Source: Corynebacterium vitaeruminis DSM 20294 (lineage in GTDB: Bacteria; Actinomycetota; Actinomycetes; Mycobacteriales; Mycobacteriaceae). From it: a stretch of 64,000 nucleotides of DNA. The stretch lies in the NCBI RefSeq assembly GCF_000550805.1, contig NZ_CP004353.1:2356001-2420000 (forward strand). The letters run 5' to 3'. The stretch's first letter is position 1. The number at the start of each line of letters is the position of its first letter. Made by a program: the position numbers and the translations under genes. The notes under the pieces are model-generated. The model was not told the DNA's origin. It searched no databases and was given only the letters and a program-made list of their open reading frames with translations. Below are positions 31,743 to 39,595 of the stretch, one piece after another.

Positions 31743-31762
31743 AGGACCCACTACGAAACATA

Positions 31763-31800
31763 GGCCGCCGCCTCCCGGAGCAATCGGTGAGGCGGCGGCC
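31763..31800. terminator. Bidirectional terminator after cysE
   Basis: Perfect 12-bp stem GGCCGCCGCCTC / GAGGCGGCGGCC between convergent genes, followed by CTATTAT. Confidence 0.85.
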
Positions 31801-31822
31801 CTATTATCGTGTGCGTGCCGTG

Positions 31823-32107
31823 CTAGGCGACGAGGTCTTGGTACTCCGGGTTCTTCTTTATGAAGCCGTCCACCGCGGAGCAGGTCGGCACGACGCCAAG
31901 CCCGGCCTCGCGGGTGTCGTCGAGGGCGGCCTTGATCAGCGGCTTGGACAGCCCCTGCCCCTGGAACCCGTCGTGGACCACCGTGTGATTGAAGTCGCGT
32001 CGGCCCGCGCCCTCGTCCTCGCAGTACTCGCAGAATCCCGCGACGGTGCCGTCCACGAGGATCTCGTAGCGGGAATCTTCCTGGTTGTGGCGTACTTCCT
32101 GTGCCAT
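31823..32107 (-). CDS. Small GNAT-fold N-acetyltransferase (YjdJ-like)
   Basis: A compact 94-residue GNAT protein of the COG2388 type, with an acetyl-CoA loop HDGFQGQGLSKPLI and the C-terminal FIKKNPEYQDLV typical of these short proteins. ATG 32107 (MAQEVRHN) is chosen because the family begins there. The substrate is unknown. It converges with cysE and lies downstream of another GNAT gene (about 110 bases). Confidence 0.85.
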   Translation of the reverse strand: MAQEVRHNQEDSRYEILVDGTVAGFCEYCEDEGAGRRDFNHTVVHDGFQGQGLSKPLIKAALDDTREAGLGVVPTCSAVDGFIKKNPEYQDLVA

Positions 32108-32218
32108 AAAACGTCCTTTCCTCGGGCCGGGCGGCCCCACGCATAGATAAACACGACGTGCGTCTTGCTTATTTCCCATTGTGCACCAAAGCTGTGTGCC
32201 ACGTCACCGTTTTATGCG

Positions 32219-32845
32219 TCAGGCCCAGTCCACGGGCAGCTGGGGCGGACGCCACATGGCGAGCTCGTACACGGCCCCCGACTCGTCCGGGATCGCCCCC
32301 AGGACCACGAAGCCGAGCTTCTCGTACAAGCGCGCGGAACGGGCCGTGGTGGCCTCCAGATACACCGCCTGCCCGACCGCCCGCTCGAGCCCGCTGCCGA
32401 TGAGGGCGCGGCCCAGGCCCTGTCCCTGGGCCTCCGGGATGGTGGCCACCGTGTGCAGGTACCAATGGGGAAAGCGCGGCTCATACTTCGCCGTGCGCAG
32501 CTCCCTGAGGGCGTTGGCCACGAGGTCCGCGCCGAGGACGCGGACGTAGTCGCCGATCATGCCCATCTGGTCGGCGAGATTCAGGTGGTTTCCCGGCACG
32601 TCCCACAGCGCGCAGGCCAGCAGCTGCCCGTCGGCCCCCTCGACGACATCCACGTGGCCTTCCGGGTAAAAGTGCTTGCGCAGCTGGAAGATGAAGATTT
32701 CGCGCAGGATCTCGAACGCGTTGGCGTTCATCTTCGAGGTGATGCGCTGGTACGCGGGATCATGCTTGAAGGCCCGGGCAAGAACCTGCGCCACCTGCGG
32801 GAGCTCGCTCGTTGTGGCCTGCCGAATGCTAAAACTGTCAGTCAT
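32219..32845 (-). CDS. GNAT family N-acetyltransferase
   Basis: A 208-residue acetyltransferase with a GNAT core: WYLHTVATIPEAQGQGLGRALI is the acetyl-CoA pyrophosphate-binding motif, and YLEATTARSARLYEKLGF is the later conserved strand-helix. The N-terminal half has PAYQRITSKM and LREIFIFQLRKHFYPEG, common in actinobacterial GNATs of unknown substrate. It reads toward the shorter GNAT gene, with about 110 bases between. The tRNA-Phe gene lies upstream. Function beyond acetyl transfer cannot be inferred. Confidence 0.88.
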   Translation of the reverse strand: MTDSFSIRQATTSELPQVAQVLARAFKHDPAYQRITSKMNANAFEILREIFIFQLRKHFYPEGHVDVVEGADGQLLACALWDVPGNHLNLADQMGMIGDYVRVLGADLVANALRELRTAKYEPRFPHWYLHTVATIPEAQGQGLGRALIGSGLERAVGQAVYLEATTARSARLYEKLGFVVLGAIPDESGAVYELAMWRPPQLPVDWA

Positions 32846-32972
32846 GATCCACCACCCCTTCGTCCCGCGGCCTTATGCGCGGGGTCAGAAATACGAACCT
32901 TGAACCCCCATTGTGCCAGAGCGCAGCGAAAAGCCCCAGCCTCAACGAATGAGAACTGGGGCTTTCCTGTGG

Positions 32973-33045
32973 TGGCACGGACCAGGATCGAACTGGTGAC
33001 CTTCCACTTTTCAGGCGGACGCTCTACCAACTGAGCTACCGCGCC
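32973..33045 (-). tRNA. tRNA-Phe (GAA)
   Basis: A 73-base cloverleaf with acceptor GGCGCGG/CCGTGCC and anticodon loop CTGAAAA. The CCA end is encoded (32970-32972). Confidence 0.95.
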
Positions 33046-33066
33046 ACTGCCAGTTAAACTGACGAG

Positions 33067-33140
33067 CGACCCTGACGGGACTTGAACCCGCGACCTCCGC
33101 CGTGACAGGGCGGCGCGCTAACCAACTGCGCCACAGGGCC
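33067..33140 (-). tRNA. tRNA-Asp (GTC), copy 2
   Basis: A 74-base cloverleaf with anticodon loop CTGTCAC, identical in sequence to the copy at 33361. It is 21 bases from tRNA-Phe and likely cotranscribed with it. A promoter TTGCGC-N18-TAATGT can be read on the minus strand upstream. Confidence 0.96.
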
Positions 33141-33301
33141 ATAATTTGCCGCAGGGAAACTCCCTTGCAACGAGTTGATACATTACACAGTCACTAGGAA
33201 CGAGCGCAAATTAGCACGTCAGGGCGGTTATTCGCATTCGGCTGGGCAGGGCGGAGCCAAGGGAGCAGATGTCTTCTACCCCACACCTGGCGGACTGCGT
33301 A

Positions 33302-33326
33302 CCGAAGGCGTCGAAAAGCGAAAAAG
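33302..33326 (-). repeat. Dispersed element beside the tRNA terminator
   Basis: CCGAAGGCGTCGAAAAGCGA (33302-33321) followed by AAAAG; it directly abuts the terminator stem. Its A-rich end provides the U-tract on the minus strand. Confidence 0.75.
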
Positions 33327-33327
33327 A

Positions 33328-33350
33328 CCGCACCGAGTTGCTCGATGCGG
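33328..33350 (-). terminator. Terminator after tRNA-Asp copy 1
   Basis: Stem CCGCACCGAG / CTCGATGCGG with a TTG loop (one mismatch), followed on the minus strand by TCTTTTTCGC. Confidence 0.8.
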
Positions 33351-33360
33351 CCATTCTTGG

Positions 33361-33434
33361 CGACCCTGACGGGACTTGAACCCGCGACCTCCGCCGTGAC
33401 AGGGCGGCGCGCTAACCAACTGCGCCACAGGGCC
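33361..33434 (-). tRNA. tRNA-Asp (GTC), copy 1
   Basis: A 74-base cloverleaf with anticodon loop CTGTCAC. It is identical to the copy 220 bases to the left and lies 38 bases downstream of tRNA-Glu. Confidence 0.96.
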
Positions 33435-33472
33435 ATATGATTTTATTCAACTACCCCAAAAAGAGGTGTTGG

Positions 33473-33545
<73 letters not shown>

Positions 33546-33651
33546 AGAACAGCGCGAGCGCATGCCAACTGGCACAATGCTCTTGCGGAACTGCGATGAA
33601 CTTTACTAGAAAACTCTACAAACACAAAACCGCCGGTGACGAGGAGTTTTT

Positions 33652-33678
33652 GTGCTTTCGCTTGCCGACGCCTACGGC
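33652..33678 (+). repeat. Dispersed element, full copy
   Basis: GTGCTTTCGCTTGCCGACGC (33652-33671) followed by CTACGGC is a near-consensus copy after GAGTTTTT, between tRNA-Glu and the DinB-like gene's 3' end. Confidence 0.8.
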
Positions 33679-33703
33679 ACGAAACCCCAGGACACGGCGG
33701 GTG

Positions 33704-34222
33704 TCAGTGCGGCAAATCGACGCGGAAACTAAGGATCTGCTCGCGGAGGATCTCCGCGTGCCCTAGGTGCTGGGCGAGCTCGCGAAGGACATGGAGAAGG
33801 ATCCACGAGACGGTGAGGTCTCCCCGGCGGTTTCCCGACCAGACGTCGTCCAGCTGCGCCCCGTCGAGGGCCTGGTCGGAGGCCTTGATCGCCTTCCCAT
33901 AGGCGCGGAGCACCGACTCGATGGTGTCGGTCTCCGCCAGGTCGAAGGAGGCGTCGGGGGTCCCGGCTATGCCAAGCTCGGCGCGCGGGATGCCCGTGCG
34001 CGCCTCCTGGAACCAGACCTGCTCCACGAAGGTGGCGTGCTTGACCAGCCCCAGCAGCGTCGTCTTCGACGGGACGAGCCGCACGCGGGCCTCGGTTTCG
34101 GTCACACCCTCCAGGCAGTGCGCGAGCGCGCGACGGTGCTGCGCGAGAAACTCGCGCAGCTGCACCATCATGGGCGCCGCGTAGAACTCGGCCTGGTCCG
34201 GATTCGAGGAAGGGTTCGCCAT
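33704..34222 (-). CDS. DinB/DUF664-family protein
   Basis: A 172-residue four-helix-bundle protein of the DinB/YfiT/mycothiol-dependent-enzyme superfamily. The metal-binding His triad pattern is visible: a His in LGLVKHATFVEQVWF and the pair in LRELAQHLGHAEILREQ. Related proteins are thiol-dependent transferases using mycothiol or bacillithiol, so a detoxification role is possible in this mycothiol producer, but this is inference. It lies 43 bases downstream of two aldo/keto reductase genes on the same strand and probably belongs to their operon. Confidence 0.83.
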   Translation of the reverse strand: MANPSSNPDQAEFYAAPMMVQLREFLAQHRRALAHCLEGVTETEARVRLVPSKTTLLGLVKHATFVEQVWFQEARTGIPRAELGIAGTPDASFDLAETDTIESVLRAYGKAIKASDQALDGAQLDDVWSGNRRGDLTVSWILLHVLRELAQHLGHAEILREQILSFRVDLPH

Positions 34223-34265
34223 GCCGCCATCGTACCGGGCCGCCCCGACACGGATCCCCGAAAAG

Positions 34266-35108
34266 CTACTCGAATCTGAGCAGCGCCTGGAACATGCGCG
34301 GGTCGCGGTGGTCGAAGCCCGCGTTCGGCTGCTGCCGGTCGAGCGCGGCGATGGCCGCCATCTCCTCGCCCGTAAGCTCGAAGTCGAAGATGTCGATATT
34401 TTCGGCCAGGCGCTCCGCGTGGGTCGACTTCGCCACCGCAGCCACGCCCCGTTGGAGGTGCCAGCGCAGCATCACCTGGGCGACCGACTTCCCGTGAGCC
34501 TCGGCGGCGGCCACGATGGCGGGCGCGGTGAGGATCTCCTTGTTGCCCTGTCCGATCGCGCCCCAGGCCTGCAGGAGGGTGCCCTTCTCCGTAGAGATCT
34601 CGAGCATCCGCTTCTGCTGGTTGAAGGGGTGGATCTCGCGCTGGTTGACGGCCGGGACCACGTCGAAGTGGTGGACTAGGTCGAGGTAGCGGTCGGGGTA
34701 GAAGTTGGACACGCCCAGCGCCTTGATCTTGCCCTCGGCGTAGAGCTCCTCCATCGCGCGGTAGGCCCCGTAGTAGTCGCCGAAGGGTTGGTGGATGAGG
34801 TAGAGGTCGAGGTAGTCGGTGTCCAGCTTGCGCAGCGAGGTTTCGAAGGCCTGCTTGGCAGCCTCGTAGCCGTGGTCCTTGAACCAGAGCTTGGTGGTGA
34901 GGAAGATGTCGCCGCGGTCGACGCCGGAGGCCTTGATCGCCTTTCCGACGGCCTCCTCGTTGTAGTAGCGAGAGGCGGTGTCGATGAGCCGGTATCCCTG
35001 CTCGAGGGCCGCGGGGATGGCCCGGGCAACCTCCTCGTCGTTCATCTGGAAGACCCCAAGCCCCAGGGCCGGGATCTCGAGTCCGTTGTTGAGGGTGAAG
35101 TTCTGCAT
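34266..35108 (-). CDS. Aldo/keto reductase, gene A
   Basis: A cytoplasmic NADPH-dependent carbonyl reductase with a TIM-barrel fold. The catalytic tetrad is present: Asp43, Tyr48, Lys73 and His106 (DTASRYYN, TTKLWF, LIHQPF). The 280-residue length and start MQNFTLNNGLEIPALGLG fit the 2,5-diketo-gluconate reductase-like (AKR5) group. The start ATG lies five bases after the stop of gene B, so the two are cotranscribed. It is about 45% identical to gene B by eye, suggesting tandem duplication. The natural substrate is unknown; small aldehydes or keto acids are typical. Confidence 0.93.
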   Translation of the reverse strand: MQNFTLNNGLEIPALGLGVFQMNDEEVARAIPAALEQGYRLIDTASRYYNEEAVGKAIKASGVDRGDIFLTTKLWFKDHGYEAAKQAFETSLRKLDTDYLDLYLIHQPFGDYYGAYRAMEELYAEGKIKALGVSNFYPDRYLDLVHHFDVVPAVNQREIHPFNQQKRMLEISTEKGTLLQAWGAIGQGNKEILTAPAIVAAAEAHGKSVAQVMLRWHLQRGVAAVAKSTHAERLAENIDIFDFELTGEEMAAIAALDRQQPNAGFDHRDPRMFQALLRFE

Positions 35109-35113
35109 TGTGC

Positions 35114-35983
35114 TTAAGCCTCCGGGATGACGAAGTTGTTGTTGTTCTTATCCATGCTTGCCGGCTCCGGGCCGTTGCGGTGGCCGGTGTCGAGCGCGTC
35201 GATCTCCGCCAGTTCTTCGGCACTCAGCTCGAAGTCGTTGATGGCGAAGTTCTCCTCGATGCGGTGCGGCTTGACCGACTTCGGGATGGCCGAGCGCCCC
35301 TCCTGAAGGTGCCAGCGCAGCATGACCTGCGCCGGGGTCTTGCCGTGGGCCTGAGCGATCTTGCCGATGGTGGGATCGGTGAGCGTAGAGCGGCGATCCT
35401 CGCCCCAGCCCGGGTAGAAGGTGATGCCGCCGATGGGTGACCACGCCTGCACGAGGATGCCATCACGCTCGCGGGCGCCGTGGAAGTAGGGGTGGTACTC
35501 GACCTGGTTCACGGCCGGGACGACCTTTGCCACCTCGAGCAGCCGGTCGAGGTCAGAGTCCTGGAAGTTGGAGACGCCGATCGCGCGGACCTTGCCCTGG
35601 GAGTAGAGCTCCTCCAGCGCGCGGTAGGCCTCGAGGGTGGCGTCAAAGGTGTTGGTTGCTGGCTGGTGCAGGATAAACAGGTCGATGTAATCCAGCCCCA
35701 GCTTGGCCGAGGCCTTTTCGAAGGCGTGCAGGGTCTCCTCGTAGCCGTAGTCGGTGATCCAGACCTTGGTCTCGACGAAGATCTCCCCGCGCGGGATGCC
35801 CGACTGCGCGATAGCCTGCCCCACCTCGCGCTCGTTGAGGTACGCGGCCGCGGTATCGATGTGGCGGTAGCCGACCTTCAGCGCGTGGAGAACCGCATCA
35901 ACGGTCTCCTCCGGCGCCGACTGGAAGACGCCGAAGCCCTGGGCCGGCATCTGGACCCCGTTGTTGAGGGTGAGCATTTTCAT
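35114..35983 (-). CDS. Aldo/keto reductase, gene B
   Basis: Second aldo/keto reductase, first gene of a likely three-gene unit (gene B, gene A, DinB-like). The 289-residue protein has the same tetrad positions: Asp43, Tyr48, Lys73 and His106 (DTAAAYLN, ETKVWI, ILHQPA). ATG 35983 is chosen because AGGAG lies seven bases upstream; a further upstream ORF start lies inside a palindromic operator. The C-terminus ASMDKNNNNFVIPEA is longer than in gene A. A 27-base palindrome 25 bases upstream of the start suggests repression by a dimeric regulator not encoded next to it. Confidence 0.93.
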   Translation of the reverse strand: MKMLTLNNGVQMPAQGFGVFQSAPEETVDAVLHALKVGYRHIDTAAAYLNEREVGQAIAQSGIPRGEIFVETKVWITDYGYEETLHAFEKASAKLGLDYIDLFILHQPATNTFDATLEAYRALEELYSQGKVRAIGVSNFQDSDLDRLLEVAKVVPAVNQVEYHPYFHGARERDGILVQAWSPIGGITFYPGWGEDRRSTLTDPTIGKIAQAHGKTPAQVMLRWHLQEGRSAIPKSVKPHRIEENFAINDFELSAEELAEIDALDTGHRNGPEPASMDKNNNNFVIPEA

Positions 35984-36008
35984 CAGTAGTCTCCTGTATC
36001 GTTTCACG

Positions 36009-36035
36009 TTAAATGGATATTCTATATCCATTTAA
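36009..36035. promoter_or_regulatory. 27-bp perfect palindromic operator
   Basis: Arms TTAAATGGATAT (36009-36020) and ATATCCATTTAA (36024-36035) around a TCT centre, all matching. It is AT-rich in a GC-rich genome and lies 25 bases upstream of aldo/keto reductase B, probably overlapping its promoter. The cognate regulator is unknown. Confidence 0.75.
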
Positions 36036-36381
36036 TAGCCAGTATAACCCCGCTCCCGCCGTTGTCAACAGGTTCTCCAGGCGGGAAGGGGCCATTCGCC
36101 GGGCACGTTTCACCACGAGGGACAGGAACTGGAGCGGAAGGGTCGCGGCCTCAATCTCCGGGCGCGGCGGAGCAAAAACCCACGCACATCGGGGCCTTTC
36201 GCCGCCCAAAGCGTCGCCTCATCGGCCACTGGAAAGCGGACGCTTTTACGGAAGCCGCAGGCGCGAGCAGATCGCCGCCCCCAGGTGCAACACCAACCGA
36301 GCAGGCTTGGCGCGACCCACCATCCCGGCTAGCAGCCTCGGCCTTGGGTACCTAGTCGCCCACCAGGAAATCCCCGCACCT
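36036..36381. other. Intergenic region between the reductase operon and the LysR gene
   Basis: A 346-base stretch between the aldo/keto reductase operator and the 3' end of the LysR gene. ORFs in it overlap LysR in another frame and have no family character. I see no terminator for LysR, RNA gene or repeat. Confidence 0.45.
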
Positions 36382-37323
36382 TCACCAAGCGCGGGCGGCT
36401 TCGGCAAGCGCATCCCGAACCCGGACGACGTCGGGATTCGTTTCCGCCCCAGGTCGCTGCACAAGGAACAGGGTATTCAGGGGAGGCTCCTCCGGGTCGT
36501 CGAGAAGCACGACCCGACCATCTTTGAGGTGCTCCTCGCAGATTGATTTGGGAAGGACGCTGTACCCCGCTCCCCCGGCGACCGCGGCGATGACGGCATG
36601 AAGATTTGGGACGGTGAGCGCCGCACCCGTCGGGGGATGCGGCTTTGCAAACACGGTGCGCCAATACCGGCGCACGATGGGCAGATCCTCCGCATACGTA
36701 ACGAGCGGCACGCCCCGAAGCAGGGTGCACAGCGATTCATTTTGTTCCTGGAGCCGGTGCGCCCATTCCGGCGAGGCGACGAGGACGTACTCCTCGTTGG
36801 CGAGTGGGATCGATTCCAGCCGCAGCCCGCGGGGCCGACGCGTCGCGATGATGAGATCTTGCTGGCCAGCGCGCAGTTCTTCCACAAGCGTTTCGGTGAG
36901 CCCTTGACCGACCCGCAGCTGCACACCGTCCGCGACCAGGGACGATACCGATGGGAGCACCTTTGTGCATAGAAGCTCGGAGGGGCCCGCCAGATGCACC
37001 GGTGCGGAACGACCGGGAAGGAGCCCCGTCCCATCCTCGATCCCGGAAAGCGTGTCCAAGGGGGCGGCGACCAGCTCCGCGAGCTCATTCGCAAACGGGG
37101 TCGGCTCGACGCCACGGGATTGGCGGGTAAAAAGTTGCCGGTCAATGTGCTGCTCGAGGGAGCGAATTTGTGCGGTCACCGTCGGCTGCGACAGCCCGAG
37201 CTGCGCCGCCGCGGCCGTGAAGGACCCCGCCCGGTACACGGCGAGGAAGGTGCGAAGCAGGTTCAGATCGATGTGCCTCACGGCAGCCAAAGTCTTTGCG
37301 TGCGAACCGTCCATAATGCTCAT
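36382..37323 (-). CDS. LysR-family transcriptional regulator
   Basis: A 313-residue LysR-type regulator with an N-terminal winged helix-turn-helix (about 16-75; LNLLRTFLAVYRAGSFTAAA and LGLSQPTVTAQIRSLEQ) and a C-terminal substrate-binding domain. It is divergent from the SRPBCC/dehydrogenase pair at 37608, the usual arrangement for a regulator and its targets. ATG 37323 (MSIMDGSHAK) is chosen; an ATG at 37314 with a TACTAT hexamer nine bases before it is also possible. An LTTR-type box is visible in the divergent region. Confidence 0.9.
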   Translation of the reverse strand: MSIMDGSHAKTLAAVRHIDLNLLRTFLAVYRAGSFTAAAAQLGLSQPTVTAQIRSLEQHIDRQLFTRQSRGVEPTPFANELAELVAAPLDTLSGIEDGTGLLPGRSAPVHLAGPSELLCTKVLPSVSSLVADGVQLRVGQGLTETLVEELRAGQQDLIIATRRPRGLRLESIPLANEEYVLVASPEWAHRLQEQNESLCTLLRGVPLVTYAEDLPIVRRYWRTVFAKPHPPTGAALTVPNLHAVIAAVAGGAGYSVLPKSICEEHLKDGRVVLLDDPEEPPLNTLFLVQRPGAETNPDVVRVRDALAEAARAW

Positions 37324-37351
37324 ATAGTAGCCCATTCCGACATCAGTATTT

Positions 37352-37366
37352 CTATCGTTTAGATAG
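37352..37366. promoter_or_regulatory. LysR-type T-N11-A box
   Basis: CTATC-GTTTA-GATAG is a perfect 5-bp-arm inverted repeat matching the LysR-family T-N11-A motif, 29 bases upstream of the LysR start and 241 bases before the divergent unit. The divergent region (37324-37607) shows no other gene. Confidence 0.6.
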
Positions 37367-37607
37367 CAAATACTATTAGAAAACAGATGCCTACCGTGAG
37401 TAGCCTGAAAACACAAGGGACAAGTTAACCCCCGAACGCAAGAGATAAGGACGAAACAATTGGCTTGTATCAACCCCAGCCCCTAGGGGCTCTGGACAGC
37501 AGAACCTTGGACCTCGTTGTCCACGAACACGTGTCGGCCCCGGCCCGGCACCCACCCCATCTCACAAAGTCACCTGACCAAGAAATACGAAAGAAGAGAC
37601 AGTAACC

Positions 37608-38123
37608 ATGACCACCCAAAACGCCATCTCATGGCCCGAGCGCTACCTGCCCGGCACCACCGACAACTTCGTCTCCAACGAAGTCATCGTCCAAGGGCTT
37701 ACGGCGGACGCCGTCTGGCACTACCTTGTCGACACCTCCACATGGGAAAGCTATTACGACAACGTTTCAGATATCTCGTTCCCCTCCGATGGCGGCCCCA
37801 TTCTCGCCGACGGCATCGAATTCTCCTTCGGCACCTTCGGTTTCCCTCCGCTTTCCGCACACGTCACCGAGCTCCAGGCACCGGCCGAAGGGATCCCCGG
37901 CCGCCTATCCTGGAACGCAAAGCAGGAAGGTGAACCCGCAGAGTTCCTCGACGTGCTCCACGCCTGGCTGGTGGAGGACCTGCCCGGAGGACGCGTGCGC
38001 ATCCTCACCCAGGAGTCCCAGATCGGCGAACCCGCCGCGGCTCTCGCGGCCGAGCACCCCAACCCCATGCTCAACGGTCATCAGGCGTGGCTCGACGGCC
38101 TGGTCTCCGCCGCCCGACGTTAG
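37608..38123 (+). CDS. SRPBCC (START-like) domain protein
   Basis: A 171-residue hydrophobic-ligand-binding fold protein. The segments VSNEVIVQGLTADAVWHYLVD and TWESYYDNVSDISF match the start of polyketide cyclase/dehydrase SRPBCC domains, where a helix-grip pocket holds a lipid or aromatic ligand, and the C-terminus HQAWLDGLVSAARR is typical. It is probably cotranscribed with the dehydrogenase 21 bases downstream and is under control of the divergent LysR regulator. The ligand and any catalytic role are unknown. Confidence 0.8.
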   Translation: MTTQNAISWPERYLPGTTDNFVSNEVIVQGLTADAVWHYLVDTSTWESYYDNVSDISFPSDGGPILADGIEFSFGTFGFPPLSAHVTELQAPAEGIPGRLSWNAKQEGEPAEFLDVLHAWLVEDLPGGRVRILTQESQIGEPAAALAAEHPNPMLNGHQAWLDGLVSAARR

Positions 38124-38144
38124 ACAAGAAGGAAGCGAATACTG

Positions 38145-39050
38145 ATGAAAAGCCCCTTGACTGTAGCCGTGCTCGGCACCGGCATCATGGGCTCGGCGAT
38201 GGCCCGCAACATCGCTCGCGCCGGACACGACGTTCGAGCGTGGAACCGCTCCGCGGAGAAAGCCGCCGCGCTGGCCTCGGACGGTATCTCCCCCTATGCC
38301 AGCCCGGCCGAAGCGGTAGATGGTGCCGACGTCGTGTTGACGATGCTTTACGACGCCAAGGCGGTGACTGAGGTCATCTCGCAGGCGGCGCCGTCCTTGC
38401 GACCGGGGACCTTGTGGATCCAATCCACCACGGTTGGCGCGACGGACGCCCGCGCGCTCGCGGAGCTTGCGGCCCAGCACGGGGCCGTCTTCTTCGATGC
38501 CCCCGTGTCCGGTACCCGCGAGCCGGCCGAGGCCGGGCAGCTTCTGGTCATCGCCGCCGGCCCCACGCAGCAGCGCCCCGTGGCCTCCCAGGTATTTGAC
38601 GCGATCGGCGCCCGGACCCTGTGGACCGGCGAGGACGGTGCGGCGGGCAGCGCCACCCGGCTCAAGCTCGTCGTCAACTCGTGGGTCATTGCGGCCTCGA
38701 ACGCGGCGGGTGAGATCGTCGCGCTCGCCCACGCCCTCCAAGTCCCCCCGCAGCAGTTCTTCGACCTCATCGCCGGCGGCGGCCTCGACCTTCCTTTCCT
38801 GAGGATGAAGGCAAACCTCGTCCTGGGCGATCGTATGTCTCCAGCAAGCTTCGCAGTCGATACCTCCGGGAAGGACGCCCACCTCATCCTGGACGCCGCC
38901 CGAGCCGCGGGCATCCGCCTCGATGGCATGGAGGCGTTCTCCGCGCGGCTCGACCGCGTGGACTCGCGAGGCTTCTCGAAGTACGACATGGCCGCCGCCT
39001 ACCTCGCCAGCCTCCCCGAGTCGGACCACGAGACGCCGCAGAACTCCTAG
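38145..39050 (+). CDS. NAD(P)-dependent oxidoreductase, 3-hydroxyisobutyrate dehydrogenase family
   Basis: A 301-residue beta-hydroxyacid dehydrogenase. The N-terminal Rossmann motif GTGIMGSAMARNI binds NAD(P). The substrate-binding DAPVSGTREPAEAGQL and the catalytic Lys region ATRLKLVVNSW (a Lys near 173) follow, then a C-terminal all-helical domain. The family acts on hydroxyisobutyrate, tartronate semialdehyde, gamma-hydroxybutyrate or imines; the substrate here cannot be set. It follows the SRPBCC gene by 21 bases in a LysR-controlled unit. Confidence 0.9.
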   Translation: MKSPLTVAVLGTGIMGSAMARNIARAGHDVRAWNRSAEKAAALASDGISPYASPAEAVDGADVVLTMLYDAKAVTEVISQAAPSLRPGTLWIQSTTVGATDARALAELAAQHGAVFFDAPVSGTREPAEAGQLLVIAAGPTQQRPVASQVFDAIGARTLWTGEDGAAGSATRLKLVVNSWVIAASNAAGEIVALAHALQVPPQQFFDLIAGGGLDLPFLRMKANLVLGDRMSPASFAVDTSGKDAHLILDAARAAGIRLDGMEAFSARLDRVDSRGFSKYDMAAAYLASLPESDHETPQNS

Positions 39051-39288
39051 CGATTGCGTGCGACTAGGCGCGCTCTTGACCGGCTAACCCCGTGGAGTCA
39101 CCGTCGGAACGTTATCGGAACGTTAGTCGGACCAATCGGCTCGACTTTTGGCGATGGCTTCTACCAAGAGGGCGCCGCGGGCTTGGCGTTTCGCCGGGCG
39201 CAGCGCCCGGCTCTGAGCGCTCGCGAATCTTAGGAGCCTTGTGCCGCTTGAGATGCATCCTTGCAGGACAGTCCCCCAGAGACCACTC

Positions 39289-39327
39289 ATGCCGTGGGGC
39301 AAGCACTTAGCACTTGCCCCACGGCAT
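39289..39327. terminator. Long hairpin without a U-tract
   Basis: Perfect 15-bp stem ATGCCGTGGGGCAAG / CTTGCCCCACGGCAT with a nine-base loop, downstream of both the dehydrogenase and tRNA-Lys. No T-run is seen on either strand, so the terminator role is uncertain. The rest of 39051-39383 holds no gene. Confidence 0.5.
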
Positions 39328-39383
39328 TAGTGACGATCACGTCGCGGCGGACGAAGCCGTCCCCGATCCGGGTGATCTGATTG

Positions 39384-39456
39384 TGGGCCCCGTGGGGCTC
39401 GAACCCACGACCTGCGGATTAAAAGTCCGTAGCTCTACCAACTGAGCTAGAGGCCC
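39384..39456 (-). tRNA. tRNA-Lys (TTT)
   Basis: A 73-base cloverleaf with acceptor GGGCCTC/GGGGCCC, anticodon loop CTTTTAA and T-loop GGTTCGAGCC. CCA is not encoded. Confidence 0.95.
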
Positions 39457-39559
39457 ACTCGAAAATGCGACCGCGCCCGCGGCGCGATCACGCATTCGAC
39501 CCACCCAATTTAACAGCTTCGCCGCTTGTTTGTGAAATTCCCGCACCCTTCCACACAAT

Positions 39560-39583
39560 GGTAGGTAGACCGTACTACTTACC
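39560..39583 (+). promoter_or_regulatory. TetR-type operator upstream of the TetR/DMT pair
   Basis: Imperfect palindrome GGTAGGTAG-ACCGTA-CTACTTACC (one mismatch per 9-bp arm), 12 bases upstream of the TetR start. It is the likely autoregulatory site. Confidence 0.65.
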
Positions 39584-39595
39584 ACTGGAGGACGC

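Noticed and set aside
36013..36546. A 177-residue plus-strand ORF upstream of and overlapping the LysR gene
   Set aside because: It overlaps LysR antisense and has no family motif or ribosome binding site.
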